Positions 17,668 through 26,351 of a DNA stretch of 64,000 bases are shown one piece after another. Made by a program: the position numbers and the translations under genes. The first letter of the stretch is position 1, and every line of letters starts with the position of its first letter. The stretch is from positions 62,001 to 126,000 of the forward strand of contig SACZ01000007.1 of assembly GCA_023369685.1 (NCBI GenBank), read 5' to 3'. This DNA comes from Prolixibacteraceae bacterium JC049. Its GTDB lineage: Bacteria > Bacteroidota > Bacteroidia > Bacteroidales > Prolixibacteraceae. Under the pieces are notes generated by a model. The model ran no database searches and was not told where the DNA came from. It saw nothing but the letters and a program-made list of their open reading frames with translations.

Positions 17668-19206
17668 ATGACAACAAGTAACAATGAAGATGTACCAGCC
17701 TCTATTGCAGGTTTTTACTATCAAGCTTTATTAGCTTGTAAAGAGTTATCAGAATTAGTAATTGAGGGAGCTAATGATACAGTTCAAGTAGGTATTGAAA
17801 GAGGAGCTGACGTAAAAGTTAGAATTAATCAGAATGAGGAATACTCAATAGAAGCTAAGTTTTATGGTAGTAACTTCACAAAGAATTCAGATGCAATAAC
17901 CCATACAATTTATAATTTCTATAAGAATTCATTTGATGATAATAGATTAATATTTGCGACAAATGCTGCAATAAACGATGATGATGTAATTTTTTCTCGA
18001 AATTGGAACTTAATTGAGGAGGAAAATATTCAGCCATATATTAGATATATAAAGTTTTGTTTGATCAAGGAATCTTTAAAGGATAAAGAGATAAACAATA
18101 GATATAAGGATTATAAAGAGCAAAATAATTTATCTCCTAATTCTCATAAATCTACATGTATACCAGTAATTCTTGATGATCCCAATGAAGAAATAACAGA
18201 TTATATAAATTTAGAACTTAGGTCGGATGAAGAGCTGCAAACATTCTTGAGAAAATTTGAATTTAGATCTGAGGAAGAAGGAGAACCTTTAAAGCAATTC
18301 ACAATTGAAGAGTTGAAAGGAGTTATAAGGCAAAATATTCAGTCTTGCATCGAAGGTGAAAATGATGTTGATAATATTTTTAACAAATTAATTGATTCTT
18401 TTTTCGAAACAACTGTTGAGTTAACTCATGGAGATCGTTTGATTTATAATTTCAAAGAAAGTTTTGATTATGTAACGGTTGGGCGATTTAATGAAATTTG
18501 TGAAAATATTGCAAATGAAAGAATTCGTTTTATCCGAAATGAAGGGTTTAATAGTTTTTTAGAGACAATTGATACAGAAGAACGGACTTTTATAGGACGG
18601 ATTACTACTCTAATTAGGCGTAATCCTAATGAAGAAAATCATTTGAATGAAATAAAAGCTAATTACTATCAATTAAGGAAAAATTTACTGCAAGAAATTA
18701 ACCTGAATTCTCATAGAACACACTTGAGACAATTTTCAGTTACAAAAACTCATGAGAGTGATTTTGCTATTATTAAGTTGTTACACTATTTATCAACTTT
18801 AGTAATGTGTGAACAGGTAGATGTAGCAGATCTTAAAGCTATTTTTAATCGATTTTCAAATATTGAATTTGATGAAAAACAATATCTGTATAAATTTTCA
18901 AATTATGATGATATTGAGGATTATCTAAATGCCTTTATTGCTGGAAATATAGAATCAAAGTATTCAGAGAGAGAAATACACAATACGCCTATAATAATTC
19001 ATTGTAGTGGAGGGAAAGCATGTGACCAACAGCCGTTATTAGATATTACTACAGATATTGCAAATATGGGAGGAACAAAGAATGACCTACTCTATTACGC
19101 AAATTGTAATTATAAATGTAAACATTGTCTGATTCTCAACAACTATTTAACAGATAAAGACGGGTTTATTAATTGTCCAGGAATTAAAATAGAATTAGAT
19201 GAATAG
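17668..19206 (+). CDS. ABC-3C-type component with PD-(D/E)XK (Cap4-like) nuclease domain
   Basis: A 512-aa protein, first of three overlapping or adjacent genes. The N-terminus has ASIAGFYYQALLA (Q19), then E44 and D48 in VQVGIERGADVKV, and E62-A-K64 in YSIEAKFYG. This is the D...(E/Q)xK arrangement of restriction-like nucleases and resembles the dsDNA endonuclease domain of Cap4-type effectors. The middle is charged and helical. The C-terminal 70 residues hold cysteines 446, 452, 480, 484, 487 and 503, probably binding metal. By analogy with ABC-three-component systems it would be the effector/C-terminal component. The 3' end overlaps the next gene by 8 bases. The DNA is clearly more AT-rich than the flanking genes. 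Confidence 0.72.
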   Translation: MTTSNNEDVPASIAGFYYQALLACKELSELVIEGANDTVQVGIERGADVKVRINQNEEYSIEAKFYGSNFTKNSDAITHTIYNFYKNSFDDNRLIFATNAAINDDDVIFSRNWNLIEEENIQPYIRYIKFCLIKESLKDKEINNRYKDYKEQNNLSPNSHKSTCIPVILDDPNEEITDYINLELRSDEELQTFLRKFEFRSEEEGEPLKQFTIEELKGVIRQNIQSCIEGENDVDNIFNKLIDSFFETTVELTHGDRLIYNFKESFDYVTVGRFNEICENIANERIRFIRNEGFNSFLETIDTEERTFIGRITTLIRRNPNEENHLNEIKANYYQLRKNLLQEINLNSHRTHLRQFSVTKTHESDFAIIKLLHYLSTLVMCEQVDVADLKAIFNRFSNIEFDEKQYLYKFSNYDDIEDYLNAFIAGNIESKYSEREIHNTPIIIHCSGGKACDQQPLLDITTDIANMGGTKNDLLYYANCNYKCKHCLILNNYLTDKDGFINCPGIKIELDE

Positions 19207-19807
19207 TTTATTAGAACCAATTGACAAAAAGACATTTAAGTTAATATTAAATGAAAAGGAATTTTATTACACTTATTCAAATGATAGAATTTATTTGATT
19301 CGTGTATTAGATAGTTCTAATGAAATTAATTTGATAAAAACAGATTTAGCAAGTTTTTCAAACTCAAAAATAAAGCAAGCAACTATTGACAAAATAAAAA
19401 GTAATAGTGATATTGAAAATTTTGATGTCAAGACTATTCTCTGGGATTTATATTTAATTCTTATTAATCCAGTTACATGTGAAGAAGAGCTGATTGCCCC
19501 GGAACTGGTAAATATGATTGAGAGAGATAAATTTGTGGCAAGGAAATTTCTTATCCAAGGCGATGGTGATCAAATTCAAGATAAGTTAAAGGGAATATTT
19601 GAAGAAAATAATGAGTTAATTGATTTACTTGATGATTTGGAATTGATTTTTTCCAACGATAAATCCAAGTTATTGGAAAAGTTACTAACATCAGAAGAAT
19701 CTAAAGTTGAAACAGAAATAAAAAAATCATTAGGTCAACAAAATTCTATCAAATTTGAAGATGTACTAAATTATTTAAATCAATTACAAGAAGAATACAA
19801 AGAATAG
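19199..19807 (+). CDS. Probable ABC-3C middle component
   Basis: A 202-aa acidic protein with no motif I recognise. It begins with a beta-rich part (about 10-45) and continues as a mostly helical, acidic C-terminal half (GDGDQIQDKLKGIFEENNEL and following). Its size, its position between a nuclease-type protein and an SMC-like ATPase, and the 8-base overlap with the upstream gene fit the middle component of ABC-three-component systems. The assignment is by context. It ends 4 bases before the ATPase gene. Confidence 0.6.
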   Translation: MNSLLEPIDKKTFKLILNEKEFYYTYSNDRIYLIRVLDSSNEINLIKTDLASFSNSKIKQATIDKIKSNSDIENFDVKTILWDLYLILINPVTCEEELIAPELVNMIERDKFVARKFLIQGDGDQIQDKLKGIFEENNELIDLLDDLELIFSNDKSKLLEKLLTSEESKVETEIKKSLGQQNSIKFEDVLNYLNQLQEEYKE

Positions 19808-19811
19808 AAAA

Positions 19812-22568
19812 ATGAAAATATCAACAGTTAAAATTAAAAATTTTAGAGGTTACGGCGAAAATGTTAAATCAACAGATGGTTTCTATTCTTTTAACAAATT
19901 AAATGAATGTGATTTCCTAATCCTTAATGGTTATAATGGTTTTGGAAAAACCTCATTTTTTGAAGCTATCGAGTGGTGTTTAACAAATACTGTTCAAAGG
20001 CTAAAATCTTTTGAAGATAATGATTCTAGAACTAACTTAAGATCAAATAGATATTTAATATTTATTCCTTTAGATAAAACCAAGAGAAAGGCTGAGGTTG
20101 TAATTAAATTTTCGGATGGGAATGAATTGAAGCGTATGACTGATTCTGAATCGTTACAAGCAAATGACTATGCTGCTACTACCAAGTTGTACTTTAATAC
20201 ACAAAAAATAAAGAGTATTGATGAAGACGATTTTTATGGACACTCTTTGAAGAAAATATTCAAAGTTAATTTCTTGGGGCAAGAAACTATTCTTGACTTA
20301 TTGAAAAAGGATAAGCCTGCAGAGCGAAGTGCAAGTTTCTTAAGTTTAATAGATTTGTCTGAGCTAAATAAAATAGAAGCGGCAGCAAGATATAGATTTG
20401 GTTTTGACCCTAAAAGCAAAAAGAATACAGAGCAACTAAAAAAGTTAAGTGAAGATAAGGAAAAGGTAGATGCTTTATTTCAACAGAAAGATTGGAATTC
20501 ATTCAATGAATATGTAGAAAAAGTTAAAGCTAAATTAAAAGTAGCCCTGCAAGAGAAAACAAAATTAAAACTTGAAGATTCAAAAAGATGGATCAATGAA
20601 TTTGTTACAGAAAAAGAAATTACGAAAGAAAACTGTTATGAATTTATTCAATCCATTAATGTGAATTCATTTCGAGTAGAAGAGAAATATACCAAAAGAC
20701 TGAGGCAGAGGGAAGTTAAAAGTGATTATGAAGGCTGTAAAAAAGCAATTTTATTGTTTGATAAAAATAAGAAAATTGATTTTATAAAAGATTTTAAAAT
20801 TAAGTATCGTCAGTTTTTTTTATCAGGTTATAAAAGATATACTGAGCTTACAGAAAATGAGAATCTACAATTACAGGAGATTCAGGATAAAATTAAATTT
20901 GACGAAAATATTTGGGAAAAATTCTTGAATTCGCACTTTAATGTTGACTCTGTTTTTAAAGATTTTAATGTTAGTGAGGAGGAATTTGGTTCTTCCAAGA
21001 AGAAGTTTGCTGCGCTATGTTCATATTTAGAAAAGTTGCCTAATAATGTTAAGCAAAAGATCTTTAATGAAGATTTACTCTTAGACAAGTTGAGGGTGTT
21101 AAAAACTGAAATTGATAAAATTTCTATTTCTCAGTTAAATACATTACTTCAACAGTTTAAAGAAAATAAAGAATCATTTAATAAATCGCATAAAGAGAAA
21201 GAAAAACGCTTAAAAGAATTAAGTGGTTTAAATTCTGATTACGTAAAACTATTGAATGATGTTAAATCATATTTAGAAGGTGTCAGTGATTTAAAAGAAT
21301 GTCCTGTTTGTTTAAGTGAAAACTTTAGCGAGGGTATTATAAAAACATCAGTACAATTATCAGATGGAACTTCAATTAAAGAGCAATTAAAGGCGATTAT
21401 TTCTAATAAAGTTTCTAGTGGAAATGAAAGCGTAAATAAACTTCAAAAGGATTTTGATACCGAACTTATCGAGTTTAATAAGAAAGAAAAAGAAGTAAGA
21501 GGTAAATTTAAGGATGAATACTATCAAATTCTTGTAAAAATTAACGTAGAAATAAGGGAGTTTTTAGGAAGATTATCAGTTAAATTAGAATTACTTGAAA
21601 ATTTAAATCAGGGCAATATTGTAAAAATTAAGGATAGAGAAAGTAGCTTAAATGAAAGGATAAAACAATATCGAAAATATTATAAAGATATTTTTGAAGA
21701 GGATTATTCAGAATTGGAAGACAGTAAGGTTATTGATGAGTCCTTGATTAAACAAAACAATGAGTTTATCGACCAAATAAAATTACAAATAAATAGAGAT
21801 CAAGAGCTAGTTAATACCTTAAAGGAGTTTATAGCATTACGTGATAAGTTAAAGCCAATAGTTGTAAAAGAAAAAAATGAAACTTTAGATGCAAAGATTC
21901 AAGATGCAAAGCTAGCTATTAGCATTTTTAAAATGTTTGAAGATTTTGTGTTAACAGAAACTGACCAAAAAATGATTCAGGCTACACTTGATTTTGATAA
22001 AAAGAAAAAGACATTTGAAAGGCAAATTGAAAAAATAAAAACAGATAAGGTTATTGTCTCAACTATTTCTCAAAATGTTTCGAAGGAAAAAGATCAGATA
22101 TTGAGTAAGTTGTTCGATAATGAATTAATTAAGTATATCTATAAAGAGATAAATCCTCATTTTCGATTTGATAAAATAAAGTTAGAAAATGAAAAAAGAG
22201 GTCAGCAAAATCTTAGTAATGTTAAGCAAGAAGATGAAAATATATATTTAAATCAGATTTTCAGTGCTGCTCAGCTTAATATTATCTCTTTGAGTATCTT
22301 TTTAGGGATGGGATTACCTGAGAAAGGATCGAAATTTGAACAATTGTTTTTAGATGATCCTATCCAAAGCATGGATGATTTAAATATTTTAGCATTGATT
22401 GATGTATTTAGAGGACTTGTTGATATTAAGAATACTAAGCGTATTATTCTTTCTACTCATGATGATAACTTCGCTAAATTATTGAAAGTGAAAATGAGAA
22501 ATAAGAATATTAAGGTAATTGACTTTGAATCGTATGGGAATGAGGGACCTTTGATTAAAATCTCTTAA
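19812..22568 (+). CDS. SMC/Rad50-like ABC ATPase of a three-component conflict system
   Basis: A 918-aa ATPase. The Walker A is GYNGFGKTS (residues 40-48) after an N-terminal KISTVKIKNFRGYG. Two long coiled-coil arms (about 200-480 and 520-790) flank a zinc-hook-like C497-P-V-C500. The signature region is FSAAQLNIISLSIFLGMG (S818), the Walker B LFLDDPIQSMDD (D848, D849), and the H-loop STHDD. LDDPxQSxD is typical of the RecF/AAA_13 type of conflict-system ATPases. The protein probably clamps DNA or RNA and licenses the nuclease encoded upstream. The gene is very AT-rich and is the last of the cassette. Confidence 0.85.
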   Translation: MKISTVKIKNFRGYGENVKSTDGFYSFNKLNECDFLILNGYNGFGKTSFFEAIEWCLTNTVQRLKSFEDNDSRTNLRSNRYLIFIPLDKTKRKAEVVIKFSDGNELKRMTDSESLQANDYAATTKLYFNTQKIKSIDEDDFYGHSLKKIFKVNFLGQETILDLLKKDKPAERSASFLSLIDLSELNKIEAAARYRFGFDPKSKKNTEQLKKLSEDKEKVDALFQQKDWNSFNEYVEKVKAKLKVALQEKTKLKLEDSKRWINEFVTEKEITKENCYEFIQSINVNSFRVEEKYTKRLRQREVKSDYEGCKKAILLFDKNKKIDFIKDFKIKYRQFFLSGYKRYTELTENENLQLQEIQDKIKFDENIWEKFLNSHFNVDSVFKDFNVSEEEFGSSKKKFAALCSYLEKLPNNVKQKIFNEDLLLDKLRVLKTEIDKISISQLNTLLQQFKENKESFNKSHKEKEKRLKELSGLNSDYVKLLNDVKSYLEGVSDLKECPVCLSENFSEGIIKTSVQLSDGTSIKEQLKAIISNKVSSGNESVNKLQKDFDTELIEFNKKEKEVRGKFKDEYYQILVKINVEIREFLGRLSVKLELLENLNQGNIVKIKDRESSLNERIKQYRKYYKDIFEEDYSELEDSKVIDESLIKQNNEFIDQIKLQINRDQELVNTLKEFIALRDKLKPIVVKEKNETLDAKIQDAKLAISIFKMFEDFVLTETDQKMIQATLDFDKKKKTFERQIEKIKTDKVIVSTISQNVSKEKDQILSKLFDNELIKYIYKEINPHFRFDKIKLENEKRGQQNLSNVKQEDENIYLNQIFSAAQLNIISLSIFLGMGLPEKGSKFEQLFLDDPIQSMDDLNILALIDVFRGLVDIKNTKRIILSTHDDNFAKLLKVKMRNKNIKVIDFESYGNEGPLIKIS

Positions 22569-22915
22569 AATATTAAACTCAAGTATATACAAAGTAAGCG
22601 TCAGCAGTAAATTAAAAAGTTTATCTCATATAAAATTGAGAATCACTTAATATTCTTCAATACTGTATGAACTACTTTGCATATACTTGTTATCGATGTA
22701 ATTGTGCCATATTGACCCTTCAGCCATAGGTTGTATTTTCTAACTATCTTTTTTTTGGTGCGATAGCTCTCGTAATAACACCTCCATTCTTTCTATTCAC
22801 ATTGGCACACGCTGGCTGAGGGATTGCAGTGGTTACCCCACAGGCCCATAGGCCGAGGAGTATGAACGAAAAGCCCGACCAGAGTGTCAGCGAAGGACAG
22901 CCCATTATACACCTT
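22569..22915. other. Intergenic stretch after the defence cassette
   Basis: About 350 bases. The first 200 are AT-rich without a gene. The last 100 are GC-richer and hold a candidate structured RNA or conserved element (listed separately at 22815-22905). No terminator with a clean T-run was found after the ATPase gene. Confidence 0.5.
22815..22905. ncRNA. Candidate structured intergenic element or RNA
   Basis: A GC-richer block in AT-rich surroundings. It contains GGGATTGCAGTGGTTACCCC, then a GGCC-CATA-GGCC hairpin, a GAGTATGAACGAAAAGCCCGA stretch and a TGTC-AGCGAAG-GACA hairpin. From memory, blocks of the form GATTG-AGTGG...GAACGAAAAGCCCGACC recur between genes in Bacteroidota, but I cannot name a family. 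It has no open reading frame of note. Strand and ends are uncertain. Confidence 0.35.
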
Positions 22916-24418
22916 CTACATCCAATCTTTAGGAGTAGAAATAACCTGATATAAAATGTAGTCTTTTATGCGAATGGCATCGCTCATAGGAATGTATTTA
23001 AAGCTAATGCTTCCTCCTGCCATTACCAAACGTATATTGGCAGTGTTTTTTCGACGTTGAAATATGGTCTGTTTAATTCTTACCGTTTGTACCTTATAAA
23101 GCTCTAAAACCGATAAATCGGTGCCCACGAAACCGGAATGCACCTTGGCATAATCTCTGTTGATGGCAAATTTACGACGACGATAAATGCCCCAGGCAAT
23201 CAGAAAAGCCAATGGAATAACTCCTGTTAATCCCCATAACACTTTTATTTCGGCTAATGAAATTGCAGCAATGGGTAGCCCAAATACTAAAAGTGAGATG
23301 AAAAATATGCGATAGGCAAATACTTTATCGGGCTTAAGTTCCAAAAACTCATTTTCCTGCCAATTGCCCAACAAACTTTTACTAATTTCATTGAAATGGC
23401 TGGAGTTACAACCAGGAACAGTTGTAAAAATCTGATCTTTATTATTAGTCTGCTCGGTGCTGTTGGCCTGCTTAATCTTACAGGTTGAAATCCCAGCCCA
23501 CTTTTGCAATGGATTAATGGATTGAATGACCATCTGCACTCTTGAGAATGGGATGGTAATGGTTTTCTTTTTAAGTAGTCCGGATGAGATGGTAAAGGTA
23601 TTTTTTTGCCTTACCATTTTAAAATCGTAATAACGCAACCACGTATCGATCATAGAAATTAAAAAGCTTACAATCACCAAAAACACAACTACTACTGTTA
23701 GTACAATAGTGTTGGAATGCTCAATAAAGCTTCCCGTTTTTTCGGCAACCATATCCACTTCCGACTTAAAAACATCTTTAATTCCCTGAAAAATATTGTA
23801 TCCGAATGCAGCAACTAAGGCAAGTCCACGCAAATGATTTTGGGTAATCCCCACACGCAAAAGATCTTCAAACGATAACCATAGAATACCTTTCTTTACT
23901 GGCTGCTCTTCTACTCCATTCTCTTCGGTTGCCTCTTCGTCGGTCAATTTACTTTGCCCCTGTTGAAGTCGGCTTTGCAACTCTTTAGCAATTTGAATAC
24001 TAATAGCAGGAATAGACACCTCTTTGGTTTTCGATCCGGCAGAATCAATTTCCAGTTGCACCACTCCCAATATTTGGTGAAAAATCCCCTGTTTAATATT
24101 TACCGAAACGATTTTCTCCATCGGCACGGCCACTACAATTCTTTTCAGATAGCCTTTGCGCACAACAAACTCATCGTCTTTAATAAAGAAGTAGAAATTG
24201 AACCACGAAAGCACTGAGTTAACGATCATGATAAGCGCCAGACCAATTCCAACGTAAGCAGTAATACTGTTTAATGCCCTGGAAGCATCACCTTTAAAAA
24301 CATAAATCAGAATTAATGGCCAAAATCCTCGAAGAAACTTTTGTACTGAATAGATGAAGAAAAACAGCGATCCGATGGCCGATTGTCTTTGGGGTTTATC
24401 TAAAGAATAATCAGTCAT
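22916..24418 (-). CDS. bPH2 (YdbT-like) membrane protein
   Basis: A 500-aa membrane protein with two or three bacterial PH-like (bPH2) modules, each following a pair of transmembrane helices. Typical module features are FVVRKGYLKRIVVAVPMEKIVSVNIKQG (about 85-112), FTISSGLLKKKTITIPFSRVQMVIQSINPLQKW (about 275-310) and the C-terminal YKVQTVRIKQTIFQRRKNTA. It overlaps the 170-aa bPH2 gene by 8 bases, like the YdbS-YdbT pair known in Bacillus. The molecular function is unknown; membrane stress or bacteriocin resistance roles have been suggested for the family. Confidence 0.82.
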   Translation of the reverse strand: MTDYSLDKPQRQSAIGSLFFFIYSVQKFLRGFWPLILIYVFKGDASRALNSITAYVGIGLALIMIVNSVLSWFNFYFFIKDDEFVVRKGYLKRIVVAVPMEKIVSVNIKQGIFHQILGVVQLEIDSAGSKTKEVSIPAISIQIAKELQSRLQQGQSKLTDEEATEENGVEEQPVKKGILWLSFEDLLRVGITQNHLRGLALVAAFGYNIFQGIKDVFKSEVDMVAEKTGSFIEHSNTIVLTVVVVFLVIVSFLISMIDTWLRYYDFKMVRQKNTFTISSGLLKKKTITIPFSRVQMVIQSINPLQKWAGISTCKIKQANSTEQTNNKDQIFTTVPGCNSSHFNEISKSLLGNWQENEFLELKPDKVFAYRIFFISLLVFGLPIAAISLAEIKVLWGLTGVIPLAFLIAWGIYRRRKFAINRDYAKVHSGFVGTDLSVLELYKVQTVRIKQTIFQRRKNTANIRLVMAGGSISFKYIPMSDAIRIKDYILYQVISTPKDWM

Positions 24419-24923
24419 GAATCATCATTTTTTGAGTCAACAATGCTTTAAAATCCTCGGCTGTCTCCAACGAAATTCCTTTTATGGAGAGATCCATGGT
24501 GGATTCTCCTGCAGTAAACACTCTCAGTTTTGCCAATCCAAACATCTTAGAAATTAGTCCCTGTCGTATTTCTATATGCTGAATACGCTTTATTGGAACA
24601 GAAGTTTCTTTAAGCGTGAAATAACCCGTTCTATAATGAATATCGTGTTCTCTAACGGCGTAGCCCTTTCGGTCGAATCCTATCTGAATTAATATCAGTT
24701 TTAACATTAGCCAAATTCCCCATGCTGCAAAAACACCTGCTGCCCAAATTATGCCTACATTTCCATTAAGGAAGTAAAATGTACCGCCACCAATTAGAAG
24801 GATGGCAAAAAATATGATCCACTGAATATTAATTAACTTCTTATACTGGGGCAATAGAGGAATATATTCTATCTTCTCGCACTTAGGTATATCGGTTGGG
24901 AAAAGTTGTTCGTTTTCAAGCAT
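24411..24923 (-). CDS. bPH2 (YdbS-like) membrane protein
   Basis: A 170-aa protein with two transmembrane helices (about 32-50 and 55-75) followed by one bPH2 module (YAVREHDIHYRTGYFTLKETSVPIKRIQHIEIRQGLISKMFGLAKLRVFTAG). It is translationally coupled to the larger YdbT-like gene downstream (8-base overlap), so the two probably form one complex. Confidence 0.82.
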   Translation of the reverse strand: MLENEQLFPTDIPKCEKIEYIPLLPQYKKLINIQWIIFFAILLIGGGTFYFLNGNVGIIWAAGVFAAWGIWLMLKLILIQIGFDRKGYAVREHDIHYRTGYFTLKETSVPIKRIQHIEIRQGLISKMFGLAKLRVFTAGESTMDLSIKGISLETAEDFKALLTQKMMIHD

Positions 24924-24947
24924 TGTATTTAATTTAATGAGGTTTTC

Positions 24948-25424
24948 TTAGAAAAAGGCGGCTACAAACTTCCAGCATAACCAGCCCGAAACAATTAATT
25001 TCAGTAAAGTGGCAAAAACAAAACCCACAAAAGAGCCAAATCCCGACTTCAAAGCTGAACGGGAATCGTTTCCGGCAGTAACTTCACCAATTACGGCTCC
25101 GGCAAATGGGCCAACAATAATTCCAAATGGAGGGAAAAAGAAAAGTCCTACAACTAATCCTATCATACTTCCCCACACTCCACGCTTACTGCCTCCAAAT
25201 CTTTTGGTTCCCCACACAGGTATCATATAGTCTAGTATCGTTACCACTGCAACTATTATTCCCCAGATGATTAAAAATTGAGACGAAAATTGGGCTTTAC
25301 TGGTCAAGTGCAGTAGAATGATTCCACCATATGCTAATGGCGGCCCCGGTATAATTGGTAATACACACCCTATAATTCCCAGAAAAATTAGTAACGCTCC
25401 AAGTGCAATAAGTATCCACTCCAT
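24948..25424 (-). CDS. DUF456 family membrane protein
   Basis: A 158-aa protein with about four hydrophobic, glycine-rich segments. The N-terminal WILIALGALLIFLGIIGCVLPIIPGPPLAYGGIILL and the glycine-rich GTKRFGGSKRGVWGSMIGLVVGLFFFPPFGIIVGPF are typical of DUF456. The function is unknown. It lies 24 bases after the start region of the YdbS-like gene on the same strand and 14 bases from the CPBP gene, so the four genes 22916-26266 are probably one operon. Confidence 0.82.
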   Translation of the reverse strand: MEWILIALGALLIFLGIIGCVLPIIPGPPLAYGGIILLHLTSKAQFSSQFLIIWGIIVAVVTILDYMIPVWGTKRFGGSKRGVWGSMIGLVVGLFFFPPFGIIVGPFAGAVIGEVTAGNDSRSALKSGFGSFVGFVFATLLKLIVSGWLCWKFVAAFF

Positions 25425-25438
25425 AGGTTCAATTCATT

Positions 25439-26266
25439 TTATGTTTCCAATGTTTTTGGTCTCGTAAATAGCAATAATGTTACAACTCCCAGCGAAATTA
25501 ATAATCCAGCCAGTTGGATGCTATCCTGCTTTGGCATATTGAAAACGGCAAAATCGCCCAACTCTTTCCAATACTCGATAGAGACAAGCACTAACAAATT
25601 ATTTATGGCATGTCCAATGATACAGATCATTAGGTTCTTTGTTCGCACCATTAACCACCCCAATAAAAGCCCCAAAAAGAATGTAGCAGGAAATTGCCAT
25701 GGGTTAAGATGAAATAATGCAAACATTAATGCAGAAAGCACCACAGCAGTGAATTTAGAGTAGTTACGCATGAAACCATGCATAATTATTCCACGGAAAA
25801 TAGCCTCCTCGATGATTGGTGCAATAACAGCCACTTTCAATGCCACCCCCCAGAATCCATAATCGTTCTCAAAAATTCCACTTATTAATTCCCAAAACCA
25901 AGGTGGTGGTGGGATTTTATGCTGTAACCATTCGTTGGCAAAGCCGATGTAGTAATGGGCTCCGCTTAACAGGATGATAAACGACAAGATCACCAACGGG
26001 TTGAACAGCCGAATGGGAAATACCTTTAAAAATGGTTGATAGGTTTTTATGTAACCATAAATCAGAATAAACAAAGTGGTTCCGGCATGAACAGCTACAC
26101 GCAATGGTGGAAATCCTAGCCATTCGGTTCCATTGAAATAGTCGTACAATGCCAAAGGAAAATCAATAATGGCTTGCATAAAAATATACAACACCACCAA
26201 ATGAACTCCTTGCAATATTCTGGGATAGTACCAATATTTTTCTGTATTCTTCTCTCTTTTCTTCAT
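25439..26266 (-). CDS. CPBP family intramembrane metalloprotease
   Basis: A membrane protein of about 275 aa with some eight hydrophobic segments. The active-site motifs of the CAAX protease/bacteriocin-processing (CPBP) family are present: IIEEAIFRGIIMHG (EExxxR), FALFHLNPWQF with the second histidine, and IIGHAINN. It may cleave or protect against small peptides or process membrane proteins. The start is set at MKKREKN; an ATG three codons upstream (26275) is also possible. It is the first gene of the probable bPH2 operon. Confidence 0.85.
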   Translation of the reverse strand: MKKREKNTEKYWYYPRILQGVHLVVLYIFMQAIIDFPLALYDYFNGTEWLGFPPLRVAVHAGTTLFILIYGYIKTYQPFLKVFPIRLFNPLVILSFIILLSGAHYYIGFANEWLQHKIPPPPWFWELISGIFENDYGFWGVALKVAVIAPIIEEAIFRGIIMHGFMRNYSKFTAVVLSALMFALFHLNPWQFPATFFLGLLLGWLMVRTKNLMICIIGHAINNLLVLVSIEYWKELGDFAVFNMPKQDSIQLAGLLISLGVVTLLLFTRPKTLET

Positions 26267-26351
26267 TCTAATCATACACAAACAAATGAACAGTTCTACA
26301 ATTGAGCATTTTCCTCATTAACGAATTGCTCTTGAAAAAGCAACACCCCGT

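Noticed and set aside
19105-19128. Radical-SAM motif (CX3CX2C) in the ABC-3C-like protein
   Set aside because: It is at the extreme C-terminus, with no following barrel; radical-SAM clusters sit near the N-terminus of a large domain.
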